Notes under the pieces: generated by a model | What the model was told of the DNA's origin: nothing | The model's input: the letters and a program-made list of their open reading frames with translations, nothing else | Databases searched by the model: none | NCBI GenBank assembly: GCA_017644105.1 | Contig: JAEPMD010000012.1 | Coordinates: 40,404 to 104,403 of the forward strand | Reading direction: 5' to 3' | Origin: Rhizobiaceae bacterium | GTDB taxonomy: Bacteria; Pseudomonadota; Alphaproteobacteria; Rhizobiales; Rhizobiaceae | DNA length: 64,000 nt | Shown: positions 53,753 to 63,109 of the stretch, piece after piece | Layout of the letters: each line of letters begins with the position of its first letter | Position numbering within the stretch: position 1 is the first letter of the stretch | Translations under genes and position numbers: made by a program

Positions 53753-53766
53753 CCTAGTTAACTAGG
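53753..53766. promoter_or_regulatory. palindrome upstream of LuxR gene
   Basis: Perfect 14-bp palindrome CCTAGTTAACTAGG, 49 nt before the LuxR start. A dyad of this kind suits a dimeric LuxR-type regulator. The surrounding 53738-53975 gap also has ATACCAGA (about 53770) and its inverse TCTGGTAT (about 53857); no gene seen. Confidence 0.5.
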
Positions 53767-53975
53767 GTTAAATACCAGATTGTAACAGTAACATGCAGTA
53801 ATATCAAAGGCTTACAAGTGTGTTTTAGCTGATGCAAATTTACAGTGACAAGGAAATTCTGGTATTTGTACCTGTAAAGTAAACGATTACAGAGCAAAAA
53901 CCTCAGAAATTTCCTATCACAAAATCTACTAACTTAAATTTTGCGGCTTGAGTCTTGCGATTCTCGTTCAAACAT

Positions 53976-54749
53976 TTAGATCAATCCAACCAGTCTGCGA
54001 CCTTCTTCGGTTTTGATTGAAAAATCTGTTCCGTCAAATTCACGCGCGGCATCCGTGACCAGCCAGCATATCGCCTCTGCGGGCCATTCTGGGTCTATAT
54101 GTTCTGACCAGTCCATTTGGCTGACAACATTGATCTGTGATGCCTTAATCGCATGCTGCATATTCGTCGCGACGGTGCCCGGGGACAGACCGATGACTGA
54201 AATATCATGTTCGGACCACTCGCGATTGATGGTGCGTGTGAGCGATAGGACTGCAGCCTTGGTCGCGCTATAATGGCTCCAGCCTGGCAACATGGATGTC
54301 GCTGCGCCAGACGAGATATTGATCACGACGCTTCTTTTGTCTTCACGTGTTGAGGCTTTGAGCGTCGGGAAGCAGGCATGCAGGCAATTATAGACACCTT
54401 TGAAATTCACATCGACCACACGGCTCCAAGCCTCTGGATCGGAGCTTTCGAGCATGGAAATGGGTTCAATGATACCTGCATTATTGACCAGAATGTCTAT
54501 GCCACCGAAATATTTCACAGCTTGGTCAACAGCGAGTTTGACCTCCTCGTAGTCTGCGACGTCACACTGAACAGCCAGGGCGTTATCACCAATGTCTTGT
54601 GCAATGCGAACGCAGTCTTTGATTGAGCGTGCGGCCAGTACAACATTGGCACCATATTTGGCCAATTGACGCGCTGCTGATTCTCCTATGCCTCTGCTTG
54701 CGCCAGTTACAAATGCTGTTCGTCCTTTAAGGTCTATCTTGTTCGACAT
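53976..54749 (-). CDS. SDR oxidoreductase divergent from LysR
   Basis: 257 residues. TAFVTGASRGIGESAARQLA, NNAGIIEPISM, the active-site SHYSATKAAV and SPGTVATNMQ mark a classical SDR. Divergent from a LysR-type regulator with a suitable T-N11-A dyad between them, so probably LysR-controlled. Substrate unknown. Confidence 0.92.
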   Translation of the reverse strand: MSNKIDLKGRTAFVTGASRGIGESAARQLAKYGANVVLAARSIKDCVRIAQDIGDNALAVQCDVADYEEVKLAVDQAVKYFGGIDILVNNAGIIEPISMLESSDPEAWSRVVDVNFKGVYNCLHACFPTLKASTREDKRSVVINISSGAATSMLPGWSHYSATKAAVLSLTRTINREWSEHDISVIGLSPGTVATNMQHAIKASQINVVSQMDWSEHIDPEWPAEAICWLVTDAAREFDGTDFSIKTEEGRRLVGLI

Positions 54750-54820
54750 AAACTAATTCCTTGAATATCCTGTTTCATAATGTGTCTGATTCAACATCTG
54801 GTCGCAATATATTCATGTCG

Positions 54821-54837
54821 ATATTTAAGATAAATAT
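54821..54837. promoter_or_regulatory. LysR-type dyad (T-N11-A)
   Basis: ATATTTA-AGA-TAAATAT, perfect 7-bp arms, between the divergent SDR and LysR genes; contains a T-N11-A element. A second dyad GATTTGTAAATC follows about 15 bp on, and ATATTCATG occurs twice flanking the pair. Confidence 0.6.
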
Positions 54838-54873
54838 TGATTTGTAAATCATATTCATGCAAATAATGCACGA

Positions 54874-55764
54874 ATGGATTTGGCGAAACTATCGATATTC
54901 ATACAGGTGGTGCAAAAGGGGTCTTTTGCCGATACTGCGCGCGACAATAGCGTCGATCCATCCAAGATATCGCGGATCATTTCATCACTGGAAGATGAAC
55001 TTGGTTATCGGCTTTTTCATCGAACGACACGAAATTTGTCACTCACTGAAGCCGGTCAGTTAACATTTGACCGGATGCAGGATCCGCTTGATGAGATTAA
55101 TGCGATTGCCGATATGGCGCGTGCCAGCACCGAAAAACTATCTGGCAATTTAAGGCTAACAACATCTGTTGCACTTGGTGAGCGGTGGCTTGTGCCAAAG
55201 CTGGGGCGATTTTATGAGCAATATCCAGATATTAAACTTGAGCTCATCTTGGATGATCGCGCGATTGATCTCATCGAACAAAGAATAGATGTTGCACTCC
55301 GCTTAGCGCCGCAAAAACAAAGCGATTTGATTACAACACGCATTCTTAATGCCAAATACCATGTGGTTGCGACCAATGACTATATTGAAAAAAATGGTCC
55401 GCTTACATCGCCAAGTGATCTTAAAGACACCACTATCATTACGTTTCCTTTTGCGGATTATCGAGTGCAATGGAAATTTAAAACGCCAGACGACCAGATT
55501 GAACAAATCGCCATTCAACCGCATATTGTCATCTCCAATGCTTTGGCGATCCGGCGAACCGTGCTTGAGGGGCAGGGGGTTGCACTTTTAAGCGATTGGT
55601 TAGTTGGCGATGATTTGACCAAAGGTGATTTGATCAATGTATTCCCGCAATACCAAATCAGCGCGGAAAACTTTGATGACGGTGTGTGGTTGACCTATCC
55701 CAGCAAACGATATCTGCCATCAAGTACGCGGGCATTGATCGATTTTCTTAAACAAAATCAATAA
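54874..55764 (+). CDS. LysR family transcriptional regulator
   Basis: 296 residues. N-terminal winged helix FIQVVQKGSFADTARDNSVD and RLFHRTTRNLSLTEAGQLTF; C-terminal effector domain similar to the TsaR/CrgA-like group (LRLTTSVALGERWLVPKLGRF). Divergent from an SDR gene that it probably regulates. Confidence 0.93.
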   Translation: MDLAKLSIFIQVVQKGSFADTARDNSVDPSKISRIISSLEDELGYRLFHRTTRNLSLTEAGQLTFDRMQDPLDEINAIADMARASTEKLSGNLRLTTSVALGERWLVPKLGRFYEQYPDIKLELILDDRAIDLIEQRIDVALRLAPQKQSDLITTRILNAKYHVVATNDYIEKNGPLTSPSDLKDTTIITFPFADYRVQWKFKTPDDQIEQIAIQPHIVISNALAIRRTVLEGQGVALLSDWLVGDDLTKGDLINVFPQYQISAENFDDGVWLTYPSKRYLPSSTRALIDFLKQNQ

Positions 55765-55931
55765 CAAGAAAACTTTCTCCCTTTTATAAACGCAAGATGA
55801 ACGACCCATTCAGCGGGCTTTCAAATTGCCTTTGCTAAAACCTCACTCATCGAAACACATCGATTTGAAATTTAACCAATCGGGGGCGACATCTCCGATT
55901 TTGAAATGAGGGTATCAAGGGAGATCTCAAA

Positions 55932-56522
55932 ATGACTATGACAAAAACTTTTACAGCAATTGCAATTGCATCATCTATTTTCGCTGGTGCAACTTCATCC
56001 GCTATGGCAGGACCTATCGAAACAGTAAGCATCTCAAAAGATGGCATTGATATTGTGCCGATCCAAGTGCAAGCAACCGGAAGCAAATACAACAAGATTA
56101 AAACCCATTCACGCAAATTTGGTCTTAAACTCTATGCGAAAGCCGCTTGGGGCAAAAAAATCAAACATGCAATGGTCGCTGCTGGCCACGCACAAATCGG
56201 CGAATATACACCTGGCTGGCACAAAGACTACAGCAATAACAGCCGCACATTTATCAAACACATTAATCCAAATATTAAAATCAGCGATGTGAAATTCCAC
56301 GGTAAGAATCCAATTAAAGCCTGTAACACAAAGCTTGCCAGCCATCGGAATATCTTTGCAACTGGTTCAACCACACAAGTGACTGCATATTTTGAACTGG
56401 CAGTGACTTCGAAAAATCCATATGGCAACGGCGTTGCAAAAAACCAGAAAAAATCTTGGGTTTGGTATCCAGTGAAAGTGAAATGCCTGCCAAAAGGCAC
56501 TGTTGGTGGCTTCACCAACTAA
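55932..56522 (+). CDS. exported protein of unknown function
   Basis: 196 residues: signal peptide (about 1-27, SSAMA-GP), basic mature protein with repeated Lys/His, one Cys pair (CNTKLASH and KVKCLP) and TAYFELAVTSKNPYGNG near the end. AGGGAG precedes the ATG, and a strong terminator follows. It is a single-gene unit. No family recognised. Confidence 0.7.
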   Translation: MTMTKTFTAIAIASSIFAGATSSAMAGPIETVSISKDGIDIVPIQVQATGSKYNKIKTHSRKFGLKLYAKAAWGKKIKHAMVAAGHAQIGEYTPGWHKDYSNNSRTFIKHINPNIKISDVKFHGKNPIKACNTKLASHRNIFATGSTTQVTAYFELAVTSKNPYGNGVAKNQKKSWVWYPVKVKCLPKGTVGGFTN

Positions 56523-56546
56523 ATTCTAGTGCGCTGACCCAGTCAA

Positions 56547-56581
56547 ACCAGCATCTTTCCCCTGAGATGCTGGTATTTTTT
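56547..56581 (+). terminator. Rho-independent terminator
   Basis: Stem ACCAGCATCT/AGATGCTGGT with 8-nt loop, followed by ATTTTTT, 24 nt after the exported protein gene. Confidence 0.88.
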
Positions 56582-56987
56582 ATGAAATAAAATTCAAAAA
56601 TAGCCAGATCGCGAGGATCAAAAGTCCGATAAAAATAAATATCCGTGCCAGAAACACACGAAGCTTGATAACTTCATTATCCCGACCTTCAGCGCGGAGT
56701 TTCATGGTTTTGCTGTGGTGAATATTGCGCAGGATCCAGAAAATGCCAACCAAGGCTAATATGGCCGGGAAGAAAGTGAATAGTGTTCCTAAGATAATTG
56801 TATAGCTAAAGCTGGCGAGGTTAAGGTAAAAGTTCGAGGAACAGCTCGCGCTATCCAAAAGATAGTTTTGGCATTCACCGACAAGATGTAAAAATCCATA
56901 TCCGATGCCAGCAGCCATCAAAGCAGCCAGCGCCAGATAACAAATATATTCAAATATTTTGAGGAATATATCTCCGGGCAATAGCAT
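56580..56987 (-). CDS. hypothetical membrane protein
   Basis: 135 residues with three hydrophobic segments (about 10-35, 55-83 and 108-133) and two Cys in the first loop (ECQNYLLDSASCSS). GAGG lies 6 nt before the ATG at 56987; a TTG at 57002 overlaps that site. Function unknown. Confidence 0.65.
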   Translation of the reverse strand: MLLPGDIFLKIFEYICYLALAALMAAGIGYGFLHLVGECQNYLLDSASCSSNFYLNLASFSYTIILGTLFTFFPAILALVGIFWILRNIHHSKTMKLRAEGRDNEVIKLRVFLARIFIFIGLLILAIWLFLNFIS

Positions 56988-57055
56988 TTGTGACCTCACC
57001 AATTCGCGGCGTCTATTTTATAAGCCGCTGATTAAAGTCAGATTAATCCAAGAAG

Positions 57056-57355
57056 CTATTTTGAGCGTTGTGCGTCCACATATGATCGAAGAACGGCATT
57101 CATACGGGTGAGGTGGCCTTTGCCCTGGCTTTTGAAATATTCAAGAACATCTGCATCGACACGAATGCTAATTGCTGTCTTGGTTTTGGGTTCGACAATT
57201 TCAGCTTCATCCCAAAAATCATCTGGCAATTCTTCCGAGAGGATTGTTGTTTTTCTCGCAGATTTTAACGCACCCGCATCTTTCATCTTGCGAATGTCAT
57301 CAAGAGAAGCGGTTTGTGATGTGTTTTTTGTAAGTTTCTCGTTCACGTCTCCCAC
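57056..57355 (-). CDS. brnA: BrnA-type antitoxin
   Basis: About 99 residues. The C-terminus is a ribbon-helix-helix: KTAISIRVDADVLEYFKSQG and HLTRMNAVLRSYVDA, as in BrnA. The start is GTG, at 57355 or 57346 (GGGAG upstream). It overlaps the end of the BrnT gene, the usual toxin-first order. BrnA binds BrnT and, with it, the operon promoter. Confidence 0.88.
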   Translation of the reverse strand: MGDVNEKLTKNTSQTASLDDIRKMKDAGALKSARKTTILSEELPDDFWDEAEIVEPKTKTAISIRVDADVLEYFKSQGKGHLTRMNAVLRSYVDAQRSK

Positions 57356-57584
57356 CTTTCCAAGCTGTTATGAGGCGGGTAGTGCCATTGCGTTCTGTGT
57401 GAACCACAATGAAAGCCTCATCATCAACCATGCCAAGAGAGATTAATCTCATCTCACCATAATCTTGGTGGTTGTCTTGTTTGGTCAACACTGGATTTTC
57501 AAAAATCAATGCTGCTTCTAATATATCGACACCGCGTTCATCGTATATTTCGCGGCGCTTTTCTTCGTTCCATTCGAATTGCAT
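57300..57584 (-). CDS. brnT: BrnT-type ribonuclease toxin
   Basis: 94 residues, RelE-like fold: FEWNEEKRREIYDERGVDIL, VLTKQDNHQDYGEMRLISLG and TRLITAWKGGRRERETYKK match BrnT, an mRNA-cleaving toxin. The ATG at 57584 is 7 nt after GGAG; an ATG at 57590 overlaps that site. It precedes brnA with overlap. Confidence 0.9.
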   Translation of the reverse strand: MQFEWNEEKRREIYDERGVDILEAALIFENPVLTKQDNHQDYGEMRLISLGMVDDEAFIVVHTERNGTTRLITAWKGGRRERETYKKHITNRFS

Positions 57585-57620
57585 TTTCATGCTCCGCTTA
57601 GAGTTTAACTAAACGGATTT

Positions 57621-57642
57621 TTGACGTTGTGTTGACGTCAAC
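57621..57642. promoter_or_regulatory. brnTA operator
   Basis: Perfect palindrome GTTGACGTCAAC (57631-57642) with an extra half site TTGACGT (57621-57627), 37 nt upstream of brnT. Fits autoregulation by the RHH antitoxin. Confidence 0.6.
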
Positions 57643-57731
57643 GTTACCCCGAATCCTTGCGCAATTACCAATCTGTCAACGTAAATACGCATGATGTGTA
57701 TGTACAATATGTATTGACGAAAATCAAATTA

Positions 57732-58907
57732 TCAACAAGCCTGACCGCAGACCCAGCCGCTACTCCAGGCCCATTGAAAGTTATAACCTCCGAGCCAGCC
57801 GGTGATATCGACCACTTCGCCGATGAAATAGAGCCCAGATTGGTGCTTCACTTCCATGGTTTTGGCGTTTAATGCAGACGTATCAACGCCGCCGAGCGTG
57901 ACTTCTGCTGTGCGATACCCTTCAGAGCCTGCAGGTTTGATGGTCCATGCATTGACCAGATTGCCAATGAGATCGAGCTTTGCATTGGATTGATCGGCAA
58001 GATTTCCGGTTAAGCCCGCTTGTTCAATAATCATCTGCGCTAGTTTTGCCGGAATGAGACGCGCCAATACATTGGTGATCGATTGCTTGCCCGCTTCATT
58101 ACGCAGGGCTTTAAGCTTATCAGCAATATTCTGCCCGCGTGCCAAATCAACAGTGATTTCATCCCCTTCACGCCAATAGCTTGAGATTTGTAAAATAGAA
58201 GGTCCAGACAATCCGCGATGGGTAAAGAGGAGGCCTTCGTCAAACACTGTTTTTTGGTGTCGAACTGAACTCTCAACGCTGACCCCTGAAAGGGGCTTTA
58301 CCCAATCAAGCGTTTCATCGGAAAAGGTTAGCGGCACAAGGGCAGGGCGAATATCGGTTAAAGGCACGTCAAATTGCTGAGCAACATCATAGCCAAATCC
58401 TGTTGCACCCATTTTGGGGATAGATTTGCCGCCCGTTGCGATGACCAAAGATGACGCCGTAACCTCATCATGATCAAGCGTTATCTGATAGCTGTCTTTT
58501 TTTTCTATGCGCTTCACTGACGTTTGCAGCTGAAGCTCAACCCCCGCATCATCCATCTCATTGCGTAGCATAGTAATAATATCTTGCGCGGAATGATCAC
58601 AAAACAACTGCCCCAATGTCTTTTCGTGATAGGCGATCCCGTGCTTTTCAACCAGGCTGATAAAATCATGTTGGCTGTAGCGTTTGAGCGCCGAAATACA
58701 AAATCGTGGATTTTGGGACAAAAATCGATCAAATTTCGTCTCAAGATTGGTGAAATTACAACGTCCACCTCCGGAAATACGGATTTTGTCACCGGCTTTT
58801 TTCGCGTGATCAACGACTAGCACAGATCGTCCACGTTTGCCCGCTTCAATCGCGCACATCATCCCGGCCGCACCTGCGCCAATTATCATCACATCATAAT
58901 GTTTCAT
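57732..58907 (-). CDS. HI0933/BaiN-like FAD-dependent oxidoreductase
   Basis: 391 residues. MIIGAGAAGMMCAIEAGKRG binds FAD; ISGGGRCNFTN, VIATGGKSIPKMGATGFGY and FIGEVVDITGWLGGYNFQWA are hallmarks of the HI0933 (YhiN/BaiN) family. The substrate is unknown in most species; B. scindens BaiN acts on bile-acid intermediates, not expected here. Confidence 0.9.
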   Translation of the reverse strand: MKHYDVMIIGAGAAGMMCAIEAGKRGRSVLVVDHAKKAGDKIRISGGGRCNFTNLETKFDRFLSQNPRFCISALKRYSQHDFISLVEKHGIAYHEKTLGQLFCDHSAQDIITMLRNEMDDAGVELQLQTSVKRIEKKDSYQITLDHDEVTASSLVIATGGKSIPKMGATGFGYDVAQQFDVPLTDIRPALVPLTFSDETLDWVKPLSGVSVESSVRHQKTVFDEGLLFTHRGLSGPSILQISSYWREGDEITVDLARGQNIADKLKALRNEAGKQSITNVLARLIPAKLAQMIIEQAGLTGNLADQSNAKLDLIGNLVNAWTIKPAGSEGYRTAEVTLGGVDTSALNAKTMEVKHQSGLYFIGEVVDITGWLGGYNFQWAWSSGWVCGQAC

Positions 58908-58991
58908 GATCTTGCGGGTAGCGTTCTATTGATCCGAATGCAAGAGCGATTTAAATATGGTGTGCGCTACATTGATAATTGAGGTTATAAT

Positions 58992-59438
58992 ATGCATATC
59001 CCGCCACCTGTTTATATGTTTCTGGCCATTATCGGGATGCATTACGGGGCGCGGTTTTTGCCGTTTTCAAGATTTCAATTTAATGAGCAATATTTGCTCG
59101 CCTATGCCTTCATTCTGTGTGGCATCTTCTTGCTTCTCATGACGGTTTTACGTTTCATACGACACCGCACCACAATCCAGCCCAATAAGCTTGATGAAAT
59201 GTCCTCGCTCGTAACAGATGGGGTTAATCGCTTTTCCCGCAATCCCATGTATTTAGCCATGTTGCTGATGATTATTGGTTCGGGATTATATTTCGGCACA
59301 TTTTTGGTTGTCATTGCCGCACCGGCATTTGTGATGATTATCAATAAAGTTCAGATCGAGCCCGAAGAAGAGGCGCTCGAAGCGATTTTTGGTCAAGAAT
59401 ATCTTGATTACAAAGCGCGCGTTCGGCGGTGGATGTAA
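58992..59438 (+). CDS. isoprenylcysteine carboxyl methyltransferase-like membrane protein
   Basis: 148 residues, three or four TM helices, with the PEMT/ICMT C-terminal pattern FSRNPMYLAMLLMIIGSGL and EEEALEAIFGQEYLDYKARV. Bacterial members methylate unknown acceptors. Overlap-free between two minus-strand genes. Confidence 0.85.
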   Translation: MHIPPPVYMFLAIIGMHYGARFLPFSRFQFNEQYLLAYAFILCGIFLLLMTVLRFIRHRTTIQPNKLDEMSSLVTDGVNRFSRNPMYLAMLLMIIGSGLYFGTFLVVIAAPAFVMIINKVQIEPEEEALEAIFGQEYLDYKARVRRWM

Positions 59439-59452
59439 GATCAATTCGAAAA

Positions 59453-59905
59453 TTAGCGCTTACCAAAACCTGGTGAACGGCGTTTTCTTATCGATGAGGC
59501 ACTATTACGCTCGCCGATTTCTCGTGCCGACCGGCCACCGAATTGCATTTGATTTGGATTTTCTTCCTCAACAAAGCGTGGGTCATCAGAGAGATAAAGC
59601 ACTTGGGTGCGTTTGGATTCAATGGGTGCGAGCGGCCCTTCAAATTGAACACCAACGTGCTCTTCGTCCCGCCAGATCCATTTTGCGGGCACTTCAAATG
59701 CATCCAGCTCAACACCAACCATGAAATGAGTGGGCAAGCCAGCAATATGTTCGATCTGAAGGAGGGCACCTGTTTCGCTGATATTGCGCAAAATACATGT
59801 GCGTTTGCCGTTATAACCTTTGTTATAGATAAATGCAGACTTATATGTGCGCTGGCGATAAGCACGCTCTATAAAATCGTTATCTGAATCTGTCCCCGCC
59901 GTCAT
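59453..59905 (-). CDS. PilZ domain protein (copy 1)
   Basis: 150 residues. AYRQRTYKSAFIYN has the Arg-rich c-di-GMP motif start (RxxxR), and ILRNISETGALLQIEHIAGL is the (D/N)xSxxG part. The C-terminal 50 residues are basic and probably disordered. Likely reads cyclic di-GMP and acts on a partner. Confidence 0.82.
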   Translation of the reverse strand: MTAGTDSDNDFIERAYRQRTYKSAFIYNKGYNGKRTCILRNISETGALLQIEHIAGLPTHFMVGVELDAFEVPAKWIWRDEEHVGVQFEGPLAPIESKRTQVLYLSDDPRFVEEENPNQMQFGGRSAREIGERNSASSIRKRRSPGFGKR

Positions 59906-60080
59906 CCCAATAGGCTCCGTTCATTAAAATTACAAATATGCAAAAAGTTGCGACGGTCCGAAACTAACACACTCAAATTGACCAAGAGTGAAGCGAAACT
60001 GCTGCATTTAATTCAAATTGTTGTATAAAATCCGAGAGCGTGGACGAGGGTTGCAAAACGGAAATAGTTTATGTGCGCTT

Positions 60081-60464
60081 TTATTGACCAACCGAGACGT
60101 TGATATAATCAATCCGGTCGCCCACGCCATAAATATCAACAAAAATCTGGACATAACCTGCTTCAATACGTCGGGCTGCATCTGAAGACATTGATCCGCG
60201 GCGAACCATATTTTCCAGCGCAGCGCGATTATCAATGCTGGAGAAGTAATTATCACCTTCATCACCCGGTTGGCTGCGCCCAAAACGATGATAATTGGCA
60301 CGATCTTGGCGAATAATCTGCCAAGCGTGGCTTAATCTTGCACCTTTGGAGTTATAAAGATCGTCATCTCCGATAAAAGCGCCATAGCTTTCAATCAGCT
60401 GTTCGGAATGGCTTTGTGCCGTTAAAAGAAAAAAAACTGCAAAAAAGGCAATTAATAAGCGCAT
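60081..60464 (-). CDS. small exported protein
   Basis: 127 residues: signal peptide (about 1-20, QSHS-EQ), then a polar domain with GDEGDNYFSSIDNRAALENM and VDIYGVGDRIDYINVSVG. GGGGGTG precedes the ATG at 60464. No family recognised. The flanking gap 59906-60080 holds nothing clear. Confidence 0.65.
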   Translation of the reverse strand: MRLLIAFFAVFFLLTAQSHSEQLIESYGAFIGDDDLYNSKGARLSHAWQIIRQDRANYHRFGRSQPGDEGDNYFSSIDNRAALENMVRRGSMSSDAARRIEAGYVQIFVDIYGVGDRIDYINVSVGQ

Positions 60465-60614
60465 ATTCACCCCCAAATCATTCATCAATGGTATTTTAAC
60501 AGCATAAATTGTCAAGATTGCAACATGTTATGAAAGTTGAATAGAGGGTTTGCAAATTAATCGCCCCGCTTGCTATAAGGTCAGCTCACGTTACCCATAA
60601 GATCGGATCGTTTT

Positions 60615-61907
60615 ATGCATGATATTGCTAGCCGCGTTTATAACCATAACTGGAAAATTGATCCGATTGTCCGATCGTTGATTGATACGGATTTCTATAA
60701 GCTTTTGATGGCGCAAACCGTGTTTCGCAATCATCCCAAAGCCAATGTCACCTTTAATCTCATTAATCGGTCCAAACATGTGCCGCTTGCCAATTTAATC
60801 GACGAGGGCGAATTGCGTGAGCAGCTTGACCACATCCGTACTTTGTCGCTCTCTCGCGGTGAGAGTACATGGCTGCGTGGTAATATGTTTTATGGCAAAC
60901 GGTCTATGTTCCGCTCCGATTTTATGGAGTGGTTTGAGGCGTTAAAAATGCCTGCTTATCATCTTGAACGCCGCGGTGATCAATATGAACTAACTTTTGA
61001 AGGCTCATGGCCTGAGGTGATGATGTGGGAAATTCCAGCGCTGGCGGTCATCATGGAGCTACGTTCACGTGCTGTGCTCAAAGGCATGGGCAAATTTGAG
61101 CTTCAGGTGCTTTATGCCCGGGCCATGACACGCCTTTGGGAGAAGATTGAAGATCTGCGCCAGGTTGAGAATTTACGAGTGGCTGATTTCGGTACCCGCC
61201 GACGCCACTCTCATATGTGGCAGGATTGGTGTGTACAGGCGATGCGCGAGGGTTTGGGCGAAAAATTTGTCGGTACGTCTAACTGCCTCATCGCCAAACG
61301 CCATGAGTTAGAAGCGATTGGTACCAATGCGCATGAATTGCCTATGGTCTATTCAGCACTGGCGGAAGGTGATGACGAACTCGCGCAAGCCCCATATCAG
61401 GTGTTAAGTGATTGGCAGGCCGAACATGATGGCAATTTGCGTATTATTTTACCAGACACTTATGGAACCCGCGGGTTTTTAGAGAAAGCGCCAGATTGGT
61501 TGACCAGCTGGACCGGCATTCGCATTGATAGCGGCGATCCTGAAAATATTGCTGAATATGCACTTGAATGGTGGGAAAAGCGTGGGGAAGACCCGAAAGA
61601 GAAACTTTTGATCTTCTCAGATGGTTTGGATGCGCCCGAGATTAAACGCTTGCACGATCTATTTGCCCATCGCTGTAAGGTGAGCTTCGGCTGGGGTACT
61701 ATGCTGACAAATGATTTCAAACATCTTGTTCAAGATAATGCATTGGCACCGTTCTCGCTTGTCTGCAAAGCAACATCAGCCAATGGTCGCCCTACAGTCA
61801 AACTTTCTGATAATCCGCGTAAGGCCATGGGCCCGCAGGATCAGATTGACCGCTATAAACGCGTCTTTGGCGTCGGTGAACAAGAAGAAATCGAAGTACT
61901 TGTCTAG
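60615..61907 (+). CDS. pncB: nicotinate phosphoribosyltransferase
   Basis: 430 residues. DFYKLLMAQTVFRNHP, FGTRRRHSHMWQDW and the phospho-acceptor His in GTNAHELPM (His240), then GIRIDSGDP and FGWGTMLTNDF. It makes nicotinate mononucleotide in NAD salvage. Preceded by TTT-rich leader without a riboswitch that I can see; a VOC gene follows 19 nt later. Confidence 0.95.
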   Translation: MHDIASRVYNHNWKIDPIVRSLIDTDFYKLLMAQTVFRNHPKANVTFNLINRSKHVPLANLIDEGELREQLDHIRTLSLSRGESTWLRGNMFYGKRSMFRSDFMEWFEALKMPAYHLERRGDQYELTFEGSWPEVMMWEIPALAVIMELRSRAVLKGMGKFELQVLYARAMTRLWEKIEDLRQVENLRVADFGTRRRHSHMWQDWCVQAMREGLGEKFVGTSNCLIAKRHELEAIGTNAHELPMVYSALAEGDDELAQAPYQVLSDWQAEHDGNLRIILPDTYGTRGFLEKAPDWLTSWTGIRIDSGDPENIAEYALEWWEKRGEDPKEKLLIFSDGLDAPEIKRLHDLFAHRCKVSFGWGTMLTNDFKHLVQDNALAPFSLVCKATSANGRPTVKLSDNPRKAMGPQDQIDRYKRVFGVGEQEEIEVLV

Positions 61908-61926
61908 GGCAAAGAGGCAGATTTAA

Positions 61927-62295
61927 ATGGCAATTATCGATCATTTCAATCTGCCTGTCTCAAATGTCGATGCCGCCAAAAAGCTCTATCAGCCGATCTT
62001 GGCAACGCTTGGCATTGATCAAGTCTTTATCGATGACGATGCGGTTGGTTTTGGCAAAACAAATTGGGAGTTTGGACTGGTTCCCGCTGATGGCATCATC
62101 CAAAAGCTTCACCTCGCGTTTGAGGCAACAAGCAGCGAACAGGTTGATAATTTTCATCAAACGGCTATCGATCTTGGTATGACATCCAATGGTGCACCCG
62201 GCCTTCGCCCAGAATATGGCGCCAATTACTATGCAGCCTATTTTCTCGACCCTGATGGTCATAATATCGAAGCCGTTTATCGAAATAAAATATAG
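61927..62295 (+). CDS. VOC (glyoxalase) family protein
   Basis: 122 residues, one VOC fold: IDHFNLPVSNVDAAKKLYQ, HLAFEATSSEQVDNFHQTA and YAAYFLDPDGHNIEAVYR, with metal ligands His7, His and Glu. Metal-dependent isomerase, dioxygenase or resistance protein; substrate unknown. Probably co-transcribed with pncB. Confidence 0.9.
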   Translation: MAIIDHFNLPVSNVDAAKKLYQPILATLGIDQVFIDDDAVGFGKTNWEFGLVPADGIIQKLHLAFEATSSEQVDNFHQTAIDLGMTSNGAPGLRPEYGANYYAAYFLDPDGHNIEAVYRNKI

Positions 62296-62524
62296 TTCTT
62301 TCGTTAGCGAACTATCAGATATTGCTCTGGTTTGATGGCTGCGTTAGTCTTCTGGTCATGAAAGAAGGACCAGACAGATCACTCATCGGCTCGCTCATCG
62401 GTGATCCACCACTGGTACACTGCTAACAGCGCGTAGGCTTGCCAGAATTTTTGGGTGTGCAAAACAAAGACTGCCTCCAATCACAAAAACCAATTCGCTA
62501 TTTTCGGACCGAGAAATAGAAAAT
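62296..62524. other. gap between VOC gene and PilZ gene
   Basis: No recognised gene. A short minus-strand frame after the PilZ stop is open over about 40 codons (around 62395-62520) but matches nothing I know. No strong terminator. Confidence 0.4.
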
Positions 62525-63109
62525 TTATAGCGTTTCTTTGAATTCTATCCCTATCTCGTTAGCTTTACTCCAAACCTTTGAAGCCAAGACCTGTTTGGAC
62601 ATGCCTATACCTAATAAATTAAATTCATCGGGTAACAGATCCGGGTGTTCCACATATAAGCAAGCACCACCGTCAGAAATGTCCTTCGTCATAAAACGAC
62701 ACAGCGTTGAATCGTCAACGGATATAACGCCAAATTTATTTTGTTTAACACGTGGCTCTGTGCGCTGATCGTGTTTTGAACTGTAGCTTGCGGAAAAGTG
62801 AAACCTTCGCAATTGCTCTATACTCAGCGAAATTAGGTCCTTGTGGTGGTTAGACAATTCCGTTTCTTCTGCCAATTCGCTAATAACGAGTTCGATTATA
62901 TCAATGTTTTCCAGCGGGCTATCTTGGTTCGTATTCAACAAAATTTGCAATGATTTTTCGAGCCGATCTTCTAAGTCGCGAAGTATATCATCTTGACTAT
63001 TTGTGTCATACTTTGTCCCCGCCAACACAAAATTTGCCAAGTTGGTTTTACAAACAATGTAATCTTCGACTGTCTTATTAGTGCGTCCATGTAAACGAGT
63101 ATCTGTCAT
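62525..63109 (-). CDS. PilZ domain protein (copy 2)
   Basis: 194 residues. An N-terminal helical segment of about 120 residues precedes the PilZ part (EPRVKQNKFGVISVD, then KDISDGGACLYVEHPDL). The RxxxR element is partly degenerate (EPRVK), but DxSxxG is intact. Likely a c-di-GMP receptor. Confidence 0.75.
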   Translation of the reverse strand: MTDTRLHGRTNKTVEDYIVCKTNLANFVLAGTKYDTNSQDDILRDLEDRLEKSLQILLNTNQDSPLENIDIIELVISELAEETELSNHHKDLISLSIEQLRRFHFSASYSSKHDQRTEPRVKQNKFGVISVDDSTLCRFMTKDISDGGACLYVEHPDLLPDEFNLLGIGMSKQVLASKVWSKANEIGIEFKETL

